Shown: positions 53,549 to 61,892, counted from the stretch's first letter. The stretch is 64,000 bases of DNA from JAOUEA01 sp963762075 (GCA_963762075.1 CAVXJC010000006.1:434001-498000); one strand, 5' to 3'. Program-made: numbers and translations. The notes: generated by a model not told the origin, from the letters alone.

Positions 53549-53581
53549 GGCGATCGGAAACCGCCTGCGCCTGAGCCTCAG
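53545..53581. terminator. Possible bidirectional hairpin between selB and ridA-like gene
   Basis: CTGAGGC (53545-53551) pairs with GCCTCAG (53575-53581), spanning the 29-nt gap between two convergent stop codons. An inner GGCG/CGCC pair could extend the stem. There is no U-tract, so termination is only a guess. Confidence 0.3.
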
Positions 53582-54057
53582 TGCAGCTCGGCGGTGACGG
53601 CTACCTCCACCGAGGTGCCGAGCGGAAGCGTCGCTACGCCGACCGCCACCCGGGCGTGGCGCCCCGGCTCGCCCAGCACGTCGACGAGCAGGTCGCTCGC
53701 GCCGTTGGCCACCGCGGGGTGGTCGGTGAAGCTCGGTTCGCCCGCCACGTACACGGTCATGTGCGCGATGCCGGCCAGCGGCTCGAACGAGCCCAGGGCC
53801 TCACGAAGGGCGGAAAGGGACTGCAGCGCCGCTTGCCGAGCGGCCTCGGCGGCCTGTTCAGACGTGACCGATCCCCCGGGGGGTTCACCCACCCGGCCGG
53901 CGTGCATCACGATTCCGTCGATCATCGCCACCTGCCCTGCGACGAACGCCAACTTGCCGCTCACTCGCACAGGGATGTACGAAGCCACCGCCTTCGGCGG
54001 TGGCGGAAGCTCGACACCCAACTCGGCCAGGCGCGCCACTATCTGTCGATCGTCCAT
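53578..54057 (-). CDS. RidA/YjgF-family protein
   Basis: 159 residues, the long YjgF subtype. RidA hydrolyses reactive enamine or imine intermediates made by PLP enzymes. VRVSGKLAFVAGQVAMIDG, AARQAALQSLSALREALGSFE, MTVYVAGEPSFTDHPAVANGASDLLVDVLG and the C-terminal RVAVGVATLPLGTSVEVAVTAEL match the trimeric fold. In this position RidA proper has R-V-x-V of the substrate clamp, and ARVAVGV keeps it. It is not in an operon with a clear PLP enzyme. Confidence 0.88.
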   Translation of the reverse strand: MDDRQIVARLAELGVELPPPPKAVASYIPVRVSGKLAFVAGQVAMIDGIVMHAGRVGEPPGGSVTSEQAAEAARQAALQSLSALREALGSFEPLAGIAHMTVYVAGEPSFTDHPAVANGASDLLVDVLGEPGRHARVAVGVATLPLGTSVEVAVTAELH

Positions 54058-54099
54058 GGATGGGAATCCTCGCAGGTGCGCGCCCGCGTGTCGTGAGTG

Positions 54100-54366
54100 T
54101 CAGCTCGCGGCGCGGGATCGCTCGCGCAGCAAGCGGCGGCGTTCCATCTCGTTCAGGCCTCCCCAGATGCCGTGGCCTTCACGGGTCGCGAGCGCGTATT
54201 CCAGGCATTCCGCGCGTACCGGGCAGCGCGCACAGAACGACTTGGCGACCGCCTCACGCGCGTTCTTCTGCTCCCGGCGCTCGAAGTAGTTGGGGGCGAA
54301 GAAGTAAACGGCGTCCTGGCCACGGCACGCGGCCCCGTGCTGCCAGCCTTCGGCGACGTTCCACAT
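54100..54366 (-). CDS. WhiB-family iron-sulfur transcription factor
   Basis: 88 residues. The four cluster cysteines are C in GAACRGQ and the C-x2-C-x5-C of FCARCPVRAEC. The turn motif GIWGGLNEMER and a basic C-terminal tail (RRRLLRERSR) follow. WhiB proteins hold a redox-sensitive [4Fe-4S] cluster and act with sigma factors. The family is confined to Actinomycetota and their phages, which supports the assignment of the organism. The ribosome-binding site AGGTGAG touches the ATG. The specific paralogue (WhiB1, WhiB2 and so on) cannot be named. Confidence 0.95.
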   Translation of the reverse strand: MWNVAEGWQHGAACRGQDAVYFFAPNYFERREQKNAREAVAKSFCARCPVRAECLEYALATREGHGIWGGLNEMERRRLLRERSRAAS

Positions 54367-54396
54367 CTCACCTGATTGTTCGGAGAGGACCGCCGT

Positions 54397-55704
54397 TCAG
54401 GATTGCTCGGCCGGCTCGCCGGCGGACTCTTCCTCCACCTTCAGCACCAGACCGTCGACACCTCGGACCCGAACCTGCGCTCCAGGGGCGATCGCGCCGC
54501 CCGAGGCGCGTCCACGCCACATGGCGCCCTTCACATAGACAGGCCCGTCGGGCGCAAGCTTGCCCCTGGCTTCGCCGATGAGGCCGATCAGACCCTTCTG
54601 GGTGTTGACGATCCGGTCACGTGACTGGATCGCCACCGTGAGCGCGAACCCGTAGTACAGCAGCGATGCCACGACGGCGCCACCGATGAGCCAGGGCGAG
54701 ATGCGGATCGCGTCGGCGACACCCGACCATGCCATCACAGAGCCCGCGGCGAACGCGATCAAGCCAGCGGCTGTCGCGATCCCCAGGGTGCGCAGACGCA
54801 CGTCGAGCGTGAGTCCTGCCACTCCGACGAGCAGCAGCACGATGCCGAGGATCGACGGCGGCACCACCCAGAGCCCGTAGGCGGCCAGGGCCAGCATGCC
54901 CGCCCCGGCGAACCCAGCGAACCCGAACCCCGGCTGCGTGATCTCGAAGGCGAGCGCCGCCAGCCCGATCACGAGCAGGAAGTAGACCATCGACGGCGTG
55001 GCGATGGCGTGGGTCAGCCGCTGGATCGGGCCGAGGTTGTCGAATCGAAGCGCCACGGTGCTCTCGTCCGCCTCAGCGACGGTCGTGGCGATGCGGGTGT
55101 CGAGCGTGACCGGCCCCTGCGACGTCTGCACCGTGCGCCCGTCGACCTCCTCGAGGAACGCCGTCACCGAGGGCGCGGCCACCTCGGCGATGCCGAGCCG
55201 TATGGCGTCGGCAGCCGGTAACGGTTCGTCGAGGCGTTCCAGCCGCGTCGCCTTGGCCCGATCGTCGAGCCAGCCCTCGACCGTGATGTCGATGGCCTCG
55301 GGCAGCGCTTCGGGGTGCAGCAGGTCGATCGGCTCGAGCGGGCCGGTCTGTGAGCCCGGCGCGACGCCTGCGAGCGACGAGGCGTACATGAGCAGCAACC
55401 CGGTTCCCGCCGCCGTGGCGGGGGTAGGCCCCACCCAGGCCAGCACCGGCACGTCGAGTTCGGCGACCCGCTGAGCCAGCGCGATGCCGTCGTGGCCGAG
55501 CGTTCCTGCGGTGTCGAGCTGCAACACCACGACGGCGCCGTCGCGCTCCGCCTGCGCGAACCGCTCCTCGAGGTACGGCAGCACCGTGCGGTCGATCGGA
55601 CCCTCGACCTTCAGCACGACGACCGGCGAGGGCTCGGCGGCCGATGACGGCGACGCAAGGGCGATGACGGCGAGCACGATGGAAGACAGGGCCACGCGAT
55701 GCAT
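54397..55704 (-). CDS. NfeD-like membrane-bound ClpP-class protein, catalytic serine apparently lost
   Basis: 435 residues from the ATG at 55704 (438 from 55713). A signal peptide precedes a ClpP/crotonase-type domain (VVVLKVEGPIDRTVLPYLEERF, VVVLQLDTAGTLGHDG, ALPEAIDITVEGWL). Four to five membrane helices follow and then a C-terminal NfeD OB-fold (VYVKGAMWRGRASGG, GAQVRVRGVDGLVLKVEE). In active NfeD1 proteases the nucleophile sits in an ASAG motif; here the position reads TAAG. The protein may therefore be a pseudo-protease or a membrane scaffold. It is divergent from the PBP gene. Confidence 0.8.
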   Translation of the reverse strand: MHRVALSSIVLAVIALASPSSAAEPSPVVVLKVEGPIDRTVLPYLEERFAQAERDGAVVVLQLDTAGTLGHDGIALAQRVAELDVPVLAWVGPTPATAAGTGLLLMYASSLAGVAPGSQTGPLEPIDLLHPEALPEAIDITVEGWLDDRAKATRLERLDEPLPAADAIRLGIAEVAAPSVTAFLEEVDGRTVQTSQGPVTLDTRIATTVAEADESTVALRFDNLGPIQRLTHAIATPSMVYFLLVIGLAALAFEITQPGFGFAGFAGAGMLALAAYGLWVVPPSILGIVLLLVGVAGLTLDVRLRTLGIATAAGLIAFAAGSVMAWSGVADAIRISPWLIGGAVVASLLYYGFALTVAIQSRDRIVNTQKGLIGLIGEARGKLAPDGPVYVKGAMWRGRASGGAIAPGAQVRVRGVDGLVLKVEEESAGEPAEQS

Positions 55705-55711
55705 GTTCGTC

Positions 55712-55717
55712 ATCGTA
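55712..55717 (-). promoter_or_regulatory. Putative leaderless promoter -10 of the NfeD-like gene
   Basis: Minus-strand TACGAT, exactly 7 nt (GACGAAC), then the ATG at 55704. This favours that ATG over the one at 55713. Confidence 0.45.
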
Positions 55718-55752
55718 CCCGCCGCCAGTGCAGGGGTATCCTGGGCGCAACC

Positions 55753-58164
55753 GTGCCTGAATCGTCCGTTCCCCGCCGGCCCGATCCGCGGCCACTGTCC
55801 GACCGCGCTGTCTTCAAGCCGCTCGCCCTCGTGCTGCTCGCGCCTGTGATCGCGCTGGCGAGCGGCCTGCTCGCGATCGTGATCTCACCGCCGTTCGTGG
55901 GCGCCGCGCTCGGCATCATGCGGGTGGACGCCGAGCTCTCGACGCTCGGCGCCGATTTCACGCGCATCCCACGCTTCCCCGAACGCTCGACGATCTACGC
56001 CAGGGACGGCAAGACGGAGCTCGCCACCGTCTACCTCGACAACCGTGAGCTCATCCGCCTGAAAGACGTGAGCAAGCCCGCCAAGAACGCCGTGCTGGCG
56101 ATCGAGGATTCCGAGTTCTACGAGCACGGGGCGCTCAGCTGGAGCTCGCTCGTGCGAGCGATGATCGAGAACGCGCAGGCCGGCGAGGTGGTCCAAGGCG
56201 GGTCAACGATCACGCAGCAGCTCGTCGGTGCCACGCTCGGTCCGAGCCAGGACGATCAGGATTTCGAGAGCAAGGTGCAGGAACTCGCGATCGCGATCCG
56301 GGTCGAGGAGAAGTACACCAAGGACGAGATCTTCGAGCTGTACCTCAACCAGGTGTATTTCGGAAACGGTGTCTACGGGATCGGCACGGCTTCGGAGTTC
56401 TATTTCAAGAAGCCTGCCCGCCACCTCACGCTCGCCGAGGGGGCGACCCTGGCCGGCATGATCAAGATCCCCGAGAGGTACGACCCTTTGGACCATCCTC
56501 ATCTCGCCCGGGTGCGTCGCAACGAGGTGCTCGTGGGTATGGGAAGGCTCGGACCCGATTCGCCCCTGGGCATCAGTGAAACTCGAGAGGAGCGCGCCAA
56601 GGCCCTGCCGCTCGAGTTGCCCAAGGGAGTCGGCAAGCTCACGCAGAAGAAGCAGCCGTTCTTCGTTCGGTACATGATCCGCCAGGTGCTCGAGAACGCG
56701 AACGGGCAGTTCAACTCGCTGGGCCGAAGCGTCAAGGCGCGCAAGCGCACGTTGTTCGAGGGCGGACTGCACATCACCACCACCTTCGACCCCAAATGGG
56801 AGGCGTACGCGCAACAGGCAGCCGACCAGCCCTACAACGTGTCGATCCCCTCACGAGGCAAGGCGCGCCCCGACACCTCGATCGTGACCGTCGACACCAA
56901 GACGGGTGCGATCCGCACCCTGCTGTCGGGCAAGAACTTCAAGCGCGACGAGCTGGCGCTCGCCACCGACCCTCATCCGACAGGCTCGGCGTTCAAGCCG
57001 TTCGTGCTCGCCGCTGCCTTCGAGCAGGGCATCCCTCCCACCCAGAGCTATTCGAGCTCATCCCCGTTCTGCAGCCCTCTCTGGGACGACGAAGACCACT
57101 GCGTCTCGAACGCGGAAGGAAGCGGCCAGGGCACCGTCGACCTGTGGACGGCGACCGAAGATTCCATCAACGTCGTGTTCGCCCAGCTCATCCTCGACAT
57201 CGGAGCGGAGACCGTGCCACCGGTGGCTTCGAAGATGGGCGTGTCGAACGATCTTCCCCCGGTGGCGTCGCTCGCCACCGGCTCGGCCGAAGTCTCGCCG
57301 CTCGACATGGCGGTCGGTTTCGCGACGCTCGCCAACGGCGGCGTGCAGTGCAACCCCTACACGGTCGAGTCGATCGTGCGTGACGGCGACGAGATCTATC
57401 AGCACGAGCCCGACTGCGAGCGCGCGCTCCGTCCCGACATCGCCCACCAGATCACCGCGATGCTCGAGAGGGTTCCCGTGAGCGGCACTGCCGCGACCGC
57501 CTTCAGCGCAGGCTGGGGGCCATGGCCGGTGGCGGGGAAGACCGGCACCTCCGACCTCAACAAGGCGGTGTGGTTCTGCGGGTACACGCGGCAGCTCGCG
57601 ACCGCGGTGTGGGTGGGGTCGAACGGCAACCCGTACTCGCTGGGTTCGTCCGTCTTCGGCGGCACGGTGGCTGCGCCGATCTGGCGGGCGTACATGGTCC
57701 GCGTCATGAGCGGCCAGGCCGCGTTCGACTTCCCCGACCCGCCGCCACCGCCGACGGCGACCGTGCCGGACGTGGTCGGGCTTCCGCAGGGCAAGGCCGT
57801 CGCCCGGCTGAGCGCCGCCGGCTTCAATGCCTCGATCGTGAAGGTCGACTCGTTGGAGCCCGAGGGGGTCGTCGCGACGCAGAGCCCGGCGGGAGGCTCC
57901 ACCACGCCGCTCGGGACCGCGATCAGGCTCGAGGTGAGCAACGGGAAGCCGCCGACGTCCGAGGTGCCGGGCACGATCGGGATGAGCGAAGGCGATGCGC
58001 GGGCCGCGATCGAGCGTGCCGGCTTCGCCGTGGAGGTCGTCTACGAAGAGGTCAAGGACGAATCCAAGGCGGGCACGGTCGTGCGACAGGATCCGCAGGG
58101 AGGCACGCCTGCGGTCGAGGGCTCGGTCGTCACGATCGTCGTCGGCAAGAAGGGCGGCGGCTAG
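55753..58164 (+). CDS. Bifunctional penicillin-binding protein (GT51 transglycosylase/transpeptidase) with PASTA domains
   Basis: 803 residues. A membrane anchor lies at about 20-45. The GT51 domain has EDSEFYEHGALSWSSL near 118, GGSTITQQL and KVQELAIAIRVEEKYTKDEI. The transpeptidase has SAFK (S412), EDSINVVF and KTGT (K596). Two PASTA repeats close the chain (TVPDVVGLPQGKAVARLSAAG and EVPGTIGMSEGDARAAIERAG). It polymerises and cross-links peptidoglycan, and its PASTA repeats may bind muropeptides. The start is a GTG with TATCCT 10 nt upstream. Confidence 0.93.
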   Translation: MPESSVPRRPDPRPLSDRAVFKPLALVLLAPVIALASGLLAIVISPPFVGAALGIMRVDAELSTLGADFTRIPRFPERSTIYARDGKTELATVYLDNRELIRLKDVSKPAKNAVLAIEDSEFYEHGALSWSSLVRAMIENAQAGEVVQGGSTITQQLVGATLGPSQDDQDFESKVQELAIAIRVEEKYTKDEIFELYLNQVYFGNGVYGIGTASEFYFKKPARHLTLAEGATLAGMIKIPERYDPLDHPHLARVRRNEVLVGMGRLGPDSPLGISETREERAKALPLELPKGVGKLTQKKQPFFVRYMIRQVLENANGQFNSLGRSVKARKRTLFEGGLHITTTFDPKWEAYAQQAADQPYNVSIPSRGKARPDTSIVTVDTKTGAIRTLLSGKNFKRDELALATDPHPTGSAFKPFVLAAAFEQGIPPTQSYSSSSPFCSPLWDDEDHCVSNAEGSGQGTVDLWTATEDSINVVFAQLILDIGAETVPPVASKMGVSNDLPPVASLATGSAEVSPLDMAVGFATLANGGVQCNPYTVESIVRDGDEIYQHEPDCERALRPDIAHQITAMLERVPVSGTAATAFSAGWGPWPVAGKTGTSDLNKAVWFCGYTRQLATAVWVGSNGNPYSLGSSVFGGTVAAPIWRAYMVRVMSGQAAFDFPDPPPPPTATVPDVVGLPQGKAVARLSAAGFNASIVKVDSLEPEGVVATQSPAGGSTTPLGTAIRLEVSNGKPPTSEVPGTIGMSEGDARAAIERAGFAVEVVYEEVKDESKAGTVVRQDPQGGTPAVEGSVVTIVVGKKGGG

Positions 58165-58628
58165 CGCTCACCGGCGAGGCGGGCTTTCACCTTTCCCTGC
58201 ACAGCCGAGCCGTCGGCCTGTCCCTTCGCCTTGGCCATGACGGCCCCCATCACCTGGCCCATCTGTTGCATCGACGTGGCGCCGGTCGCGGCGATCGCCT
58301 CGTCGACGAGCGAGTCCACCGCCTCATCGGAGAGCTGCGTCGGCGCATAGGTCGCGAGAACCTCGCGCTCGGCCCTCTCCTTGGCTGCCAACTCGGTTCG
58401 ACCGGCCTGCTCGAACGCCTCGATCGACTCGGAACGCTTCTTCACCTGCGAGCCGGCAACCTCACGCACCTCGTCATCGCTCAGCTCGTGGCCGAGGTCG
58501 TCTTCCCTGTACCTGATGGCCGAGAGCAGCATCCGTAAAGCACCAAGGGGCACCTGGTCACGTGCCTTCATCGCCGCGGTCATCTGCTCGTGGATCTGCG
58601 CCTTCAGATCCGAAGTGGCATCGGTCAT
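58161..58628 (-). CDS. GatB/YqeY domain protein
   Basis: 155 residues, a typical YqeY. SDLKAQIHEQMTAAMKARDQVPLGALRMLLSAI at the N-terminus and ATGATSMQQMGQVMGAVMAKAKGQADGSAVQGKVKARL at the C-terminus match. Relatives of this domain fold like the tRNA-binding tail of GatB, but the function is not settled. The ATG at 58628 has a GGAGGAG ribosome-binding site. Its 3' end overlaps the PBP stop by 4 nt, and its 5' end is divergent from the metallophosphoesterase, 13 nt apart. Confidence 0.9.
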   Translation of the reverse strand: MTDATSDLKAQIHEQMTAAMKARDQVPLGALRMLLSAIRYREDDLGHELSDDEVREVAGSQVKKRSESIEAFEQAGRTELAAKERAEREVLATYAPTQLSDEAVDSLVDEAIAATGATSMQQMGQVMGAVMAKAKGQADGSAVQGKVKARLAGER

Positions 58629-58641
58629 TACACTCCTCCAC

Positions 58642-59574
58642 GTGCTTCCCTGGCTGATACTCGGCGCCGTCGCAGCGACCGGCGCGGCATGCATGGCCTA
58701 CGGCGTGGCGATCGAGCGCCGGTGGTATCGGCTGGTCCACCTCCGCGTCGCCATGTTACCGGCAGACGGGAAGGGCCCCGACGCCCTCACGGTGCTGCAT
58801 CTGAGCGACCTGCACTTCGTGCGAGGCGACGGGCCCAAGGCGCGTTTCCTGGCGGGCCTTCCGCAGGCAGACATCACGGTGGTGACCGGCGACTTCCTGG
58901 CCGAGCCCGAGGCGGTCGAGCGGGTCGTCGCAGCCGTTCGGCCGGTGCAAGGCCGCCTCGCATCGTGGTTCGTGCTCGGATCCAACGACTACTACGCGCC
59001 GCGGCCCTTGAACTACCTGGCGTACTTCTTCCCGAGCAGGAGGCGCCCCCACACCGATCCAGGAAGGGCCCGCGAGCTCGTCGCGCAGCTCGTGGCCGAG
59101 GGGTGGCAGGATCTGACGAACGTGCGCCGTGAGGTCGAGGTCGGCGGATTGCCGATCGAGCTCCTGGGGCTCGACGACGCCCACATCGGCTGGCACGACC
59201 TGACCGTGGCGCCTCGACGCACGCCAGACCGATTTGGCTTCGCGGTCATGCACTCCCCCGACTCGGCGCCCGAGGCGGCGGCGCTCGGCTACGATCTCAT
59301 GGTCGCTGGGCACACCCACGGTGGACAGGTGTGCCTACCCTCCGGTCGCGCGCTCGTCACGAACTGTTCGATGCCCGCGCGGCTGGTCAAGGGCTTGATC
59401 CGGATGGGCGGCGCGGTCCTGCACACTTCGCCAGGGCTCGGCACGAGCAAGTACGCGCCGTTCCGGTTCGCATGCCGCCCCGAGGCGACCCTGTTGGAGC
59501 TGCGCCGAATCGCTACACTCGATGCTGCTCGGGACGTGGCGCAGCTTGGTAGCGCGCAGCGTTCGGGACGCTGA
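58642..59574 (+). CDS. Membrane-anchored metallophosphoesterase
   Basis: 310 residues from a GTG at 58642 (an ATG at 58693 is the alternative). An N-terminal hydrophobic segment (LPWLILGAVAATGAACMAYG) is followed by the calcineurin-type metal site: HLSDLHF, VVTGDFL, GSNDYY, MHSPD and AGHTHGGQ. These give the D-x-H, G-D, G-N-D and GHTH ligands, so the enzyme should be active, perhaps on a lipid or nucleotide phosphate. The last 15 codons run into the tRNA-Pro gene, giving a 45-nt same-strand overlap, which is unusual. Confidence 0.85.
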   Translation: MLPWLILGAVAATGAACMAYGVAIERRWYRLVHLRVAMLPADGKGPDALTVLHLSDLHFVRGDGPKARFLAGLPQADITVVTGDFLAEPEAVERVVAAVRPVQGRLASWFVLGSNDYYAPRPLNYLAYFFPSRRRPHTDPGRARELVAQLVAEGWQDLTNVRREVEVGGLPIELLGLDDAHIGWHDLTVAPRRTPDRFGFAVMHSPDSAPEAAALGYDLMVAGHTHGGQVCLPSGRALVTNCSMPARLVKGLIRMGGAVLHTSPGLGTSKYAPFRFACRPEATLLELRRIATLDAARDVAQLGSAQRSGR

Positions 59575-59603
59575 GGTCGCGGGTTCAAATCCCGCCGTCC
59601 CGA
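59530..59603 (+). tRNA. tRNA-Pro (anticodon CGG)
   Basis: 74 nt cloverleaf. The acceptor stem CGGGACG pairs with CGTCCCG at 59596-59602. The anticodon stem is CAGCG/CGCTG with loop TTCGGGA, giving CGG for CCG codons. The T-arm GCGGGTTCAAATCCCGC is perfect. The discriminator is A and the 3' CCA is not encoded. The metallophosphoesterase reading frame overlaps the first 45 nt. Confidence 0.95.
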
Positions 59604-59736
59604 CGAGGGCACCGGGGCGGGTCGTGCTACGGCGCGATCCGCCCTCGGTCGTCACACCGCGCACAGAGGTCGGCCGCCGAGCCGATCCATCAGCTGCAAC
59701 ACCGCGGAGATCGGTTCCGCACAACGCAACACGTGT

Positions 59737-59765
59737 TTGACGCGTACCACGCCGGCCGGTAGCCT
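59737..59765 (+). promoter_or_regulatory. Putative promoter of the NlpC/P60 gene
   Basis: TTGACG (59737-59742), a 17-bp spacer and TAGCCT (59760-59765). This is the best -35/-10 pair seen in the window. Confidence 0.55.
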
Positions 59766-59775
59766 CGATGGCGTT

Positions 59776-59800
59776 GGCTCCGGAGCAACCGGAGCCTTTT
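59776..59800 (+). terminator. Intrinsic-terminator-like hairpin
   Basis: An 8-bp perfect stem GGCTCCGG/CCGGAGCC with loop AGCAA is followed by TTTT. It lies 173 nt after the tRNA and just downstream of the predicted start of the NlpC transcript. It could end readthrough from tRNA-Pro or act as an attenuator in the NlpC leader. Confidence 0.55.
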
Positions 59801-59853
59801 GTATTCCTCGACCAGGACACGGCCGGCTCGCAGGTCGGACCAACAGGAGAGCG

Positions 59854-60927
59854 ATGGCCCGCACGACGCAGCGAGTTGTACGGCTTGCCCTCGCCGTCGC
59901 GATCGTCGTTCCCACCGTCATCATCGCAGCGGGCCCGGCATCGGTGGCCGCCCCCACCAAAGCAGAAGTCGAGGCTGCGCAGGCCAAGGCTGAAGCGATC
60001 GGCCATGACCTCGAGATCGCGATCGAGCAGTACAACGATGCCCGCGTCCGCTTGCAGGGAGTCCAGGACAAGCTTGCCGAGGCCCTCGACGACAAGCGCA
60101 CCGCCGAAGCCATCGCCGCCAAGGCGACCAGCCAGCTCGAAGCCCGAGCGGTCGAGGCGTACACCGGCGCCGGCTCCCAGATGGACGTGCTGCTGGGAGC
60201 ATCGGACCTCTCGGAGTTCTCCGACCGTCTCGAGTTCATGGGCGCCCTCGCGCAGAACGACGCCGACCTCGCGAGCGCGGCGCAGAATGCCCGCCAGCAG
60301 GCAGAGTGGGCTGCGGCGCGCTACTCGGAGACGATCGACGAGAAGCAGACCGAGCTCGATCGCATGGAGGGAACCCGGGCCGAGATCGAGCGGATGCTCG
60401 CGCAGCAGAAGGCGCTCGTCGATCAGCTCGATCGCGAGTATCGGGAGTACATCGAGCGCCAGGAAGCGGCGGCAGCCGCGGCGGCGGCGGCCGAACAGCA
60501 AGCCGCGGAAGACATCGGGACCAGTGGTGGCGGAGGCGTCACGGTCGACCCCCCGCCCCCCAACGGAACGGCGGCCTCCGTGGCGATCAGCGCAGCCCTC
60601 GGAAAGCAGGGCGCGCCCTACGTCTGGGGCACTGCCGGGCCGGATACGTTCGACTGCTCAGGCCTCACGAGCTGGGCTTACGCGCAGGCAGGGGTCTACC
60701 TCCCGCACTCTTCGGCCGCACAGGCCGCATCGTTCCCCGAGGTGCCGATCGGCTCGATGCAGCCCGGTGACCTGCTGTTCTTCTACAGCCCGGTGAGCCA
60801 TGTCGCCCTCTACATGGGCGACGGCATGATGGTGCACGCGAGACATCCCGGTCCCGGGGGCGAGGTTCAGGTCGGGTCCATAGCGAGCTACGGCACGCCT
60901 GTGGTGAAGGTCACCCGCCCCACCTAG
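59854..60927 (+). CDS. Secreted NlpC/P60 peptidoglycan endopeptidase, RipA-like
   Basis: 357 residues from the ATG at 59854 (AGGAGA site). A signal peptide (LALAVAIVVPTVIIAAGPASVAA) is followed by about 200 residues of coiled coil (APTKAEVEAAQAKAEAIGHDL onwards) and a Gly/Pro linker. The NlpC/P60 domain closes the chain, with catalytic C268 in FDCSGLTSWAYAQ, the His in SPVSHVALYMGDG and MVHARHPG. The coiled-coil layout matches RipA/PcsB-type hydrolases that are activated by FtsEX or similar. It acts outside the membrane on stem peptides during division. Confidence 0.92.
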   Translation: MARTTQRVVRLALAVAIVVPTVIIAAGPASVAAPTKAEVEAAQAKAEAIGHDLEIAIEQYNDARVRLQGVQDKLAEALDDKRTAEAIAAKATSQLEARAVEAYTGAGSQMDVLLGASDLSEFSDRLEFMGALAQNDADLASAAQNARQQAEWAAARYSETIDEKQTELDRMEGTRAEIERMLAQQKALVDQLDREYREYIERQEAAAAAAAAAEQQAAEDIGTSGGGGVTVDPPPPNGTAASVAISAALGKQGAPYVWGTAGPDTFDCSGLTSWAYAQAGVYLPHSSAAQAASFPEVPIGSMQPGDLLFFYSPVSHVALYMGDGMMVHARHPGPGGEVQVGSIASYGTPVVKVTRPT

Positions 60928-60960
60928 GGCTCTGCCGTCTCCCTCCTCCGGCTCCGCCGA

Positions 60961-60966
60961 TAGGCT
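60961..60966 (+). promoter_or_regulatory. Putative leaderless promoter -10 of the ECF sigma gene
   Basis: TAGGCT, 7 nt (TCCCGGC), then the GTG at 60974. Confidence 0.5.
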
Positions 60967-60973
60967 TCCCGGC

Positions 60974-61626
60974 GTGGACGCGACCGCCGATACCTCTGAC
61001 GACGAACTCGAGCTCATCGCAGCGCTCCGCAAGGGTGACGAAGACGCCTTCATGTCGCTCGTCGAACGCTTGCAGCCCGTGATGTTGCGCGTCTCGCGCA
61101 TGTACGTCTCGTCGCAGGCAGTCGCCGAGGAAGTCGTCCAAGAAGCCTGGCTCGGCGTGCTGCAGGGCATCGATCGTTTCGAAGGACGCTCATCCCTTCG
61201 GACATGGATCCTGCGCATCGTCGGCAACATCGCGAAGACGACGGGCCAGCGGGAGGGTCGCAGTGTGCCCTTTGCCTCGCTCGGCGGTGACGATCTCGAT
61301 GCGCCGACGTTCGACCCTGATCGCTTCCTCGGTCCGAGTGAGGAGTGGGCGGGTCACTGGTCGACGATGCCGGCGGACTGGAGCGGCGGACCCGAAGAGC
61401 GCCTGACGGCGTCGGAGACGCTCGACGCCGTGCGGGTCGTGATCGACGACTACCGCCGATGCAGGCCGAGGTGATCCGTCTGCGCGACGTGATGGGCTGG
61501 TCATCGGAAGAAGTGCGTAACGCTTTGGATCTGTCCGAGACCAACCAACGGGTGCTATTGCATCGAGCCCGGGCCAAGGTGCGCCAGGCTCTGGAACGTG
61601 AGCTCAGGATCGAGGCACACACATGA
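60974..61626 (+). CDS. ECF RNA polymerase sigma factor, frameshifted
   Basis: Sigma region 2 (LQPVMLRVSRMYVSSQAVAEEVVQEAWLGVLQGIDRFEGRSS, LRTWILRIVGNIAK) is in the frame from the GTG at 60974. Sigma region 4 (QAEVIRLRDVMGWSSEEVRNALDLSETNQRVLLHRARAKV) is in the next frame to 61626. One C appears missing near 61452 (GACGACTACCG should read GACGACCTACCG, giving DDLPPMQ). The repaired protein is about 217 residues. A cysteine-bearing anti-sigma gene overlaps its stop, so the pair is the usual ECF module. Confidence 0.8.
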
Positions 61627-61892
61627 GCGGTACCGCGGCCGACGATCTGGCGTGCCGCGACCTGGTCGAGGTCATCACCGACTACTTCGACGGCGCCATG
61701 AACGATGACGATGGAACGCGCTTCGAACGCCACCTCGCCGGGTGTTCGGGCTGTCAGGCCGTGCTCTCGCAGTTCCGAACAACGCTGCAGATCACGAGGC
61801 GACTCACCGAGGACCAGGTCTCCCAGGAGCAGCGCGCCGCGATGCGCGACGTGTTCAGGCGTTGGCGCGAAACCCCGAGCGGCTCCTCGTAG
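61623..61892 (+). CDS. Zinc-binding anti-sigma factor
   Basis: 89 residues. The ZAS motif H-x3-C-x2-C is at RHLAGCSGC, with an upstream Cys/His-containing helix (LACRDLVEVITDYFDGAM) that provides the fourth ligand region. There is no transmembrane segment, so it is a soluble, possibly redox-sensing, anti-sigma factor. The ATG overlaps the sigma stop (ATGA). Confidence 0.85.
   Translation: MSGTAADDLACRDLVEVITDYFDGAMNDDDGTRFERHLAGCSGCQAVLSQFRTTLQITRRLTEDQVSQEQRAAMRDVFRRWRETPSGSS

Noticed and set aside
59604..59853. c-di-AMP (ydaO-type) riboswitch upstream of the NlpC/P60 gene
   Set aside because: Such riboswitches often precede NlpC-type genes, but I could not find the conserved core sequences; only a simple hairpin is present.
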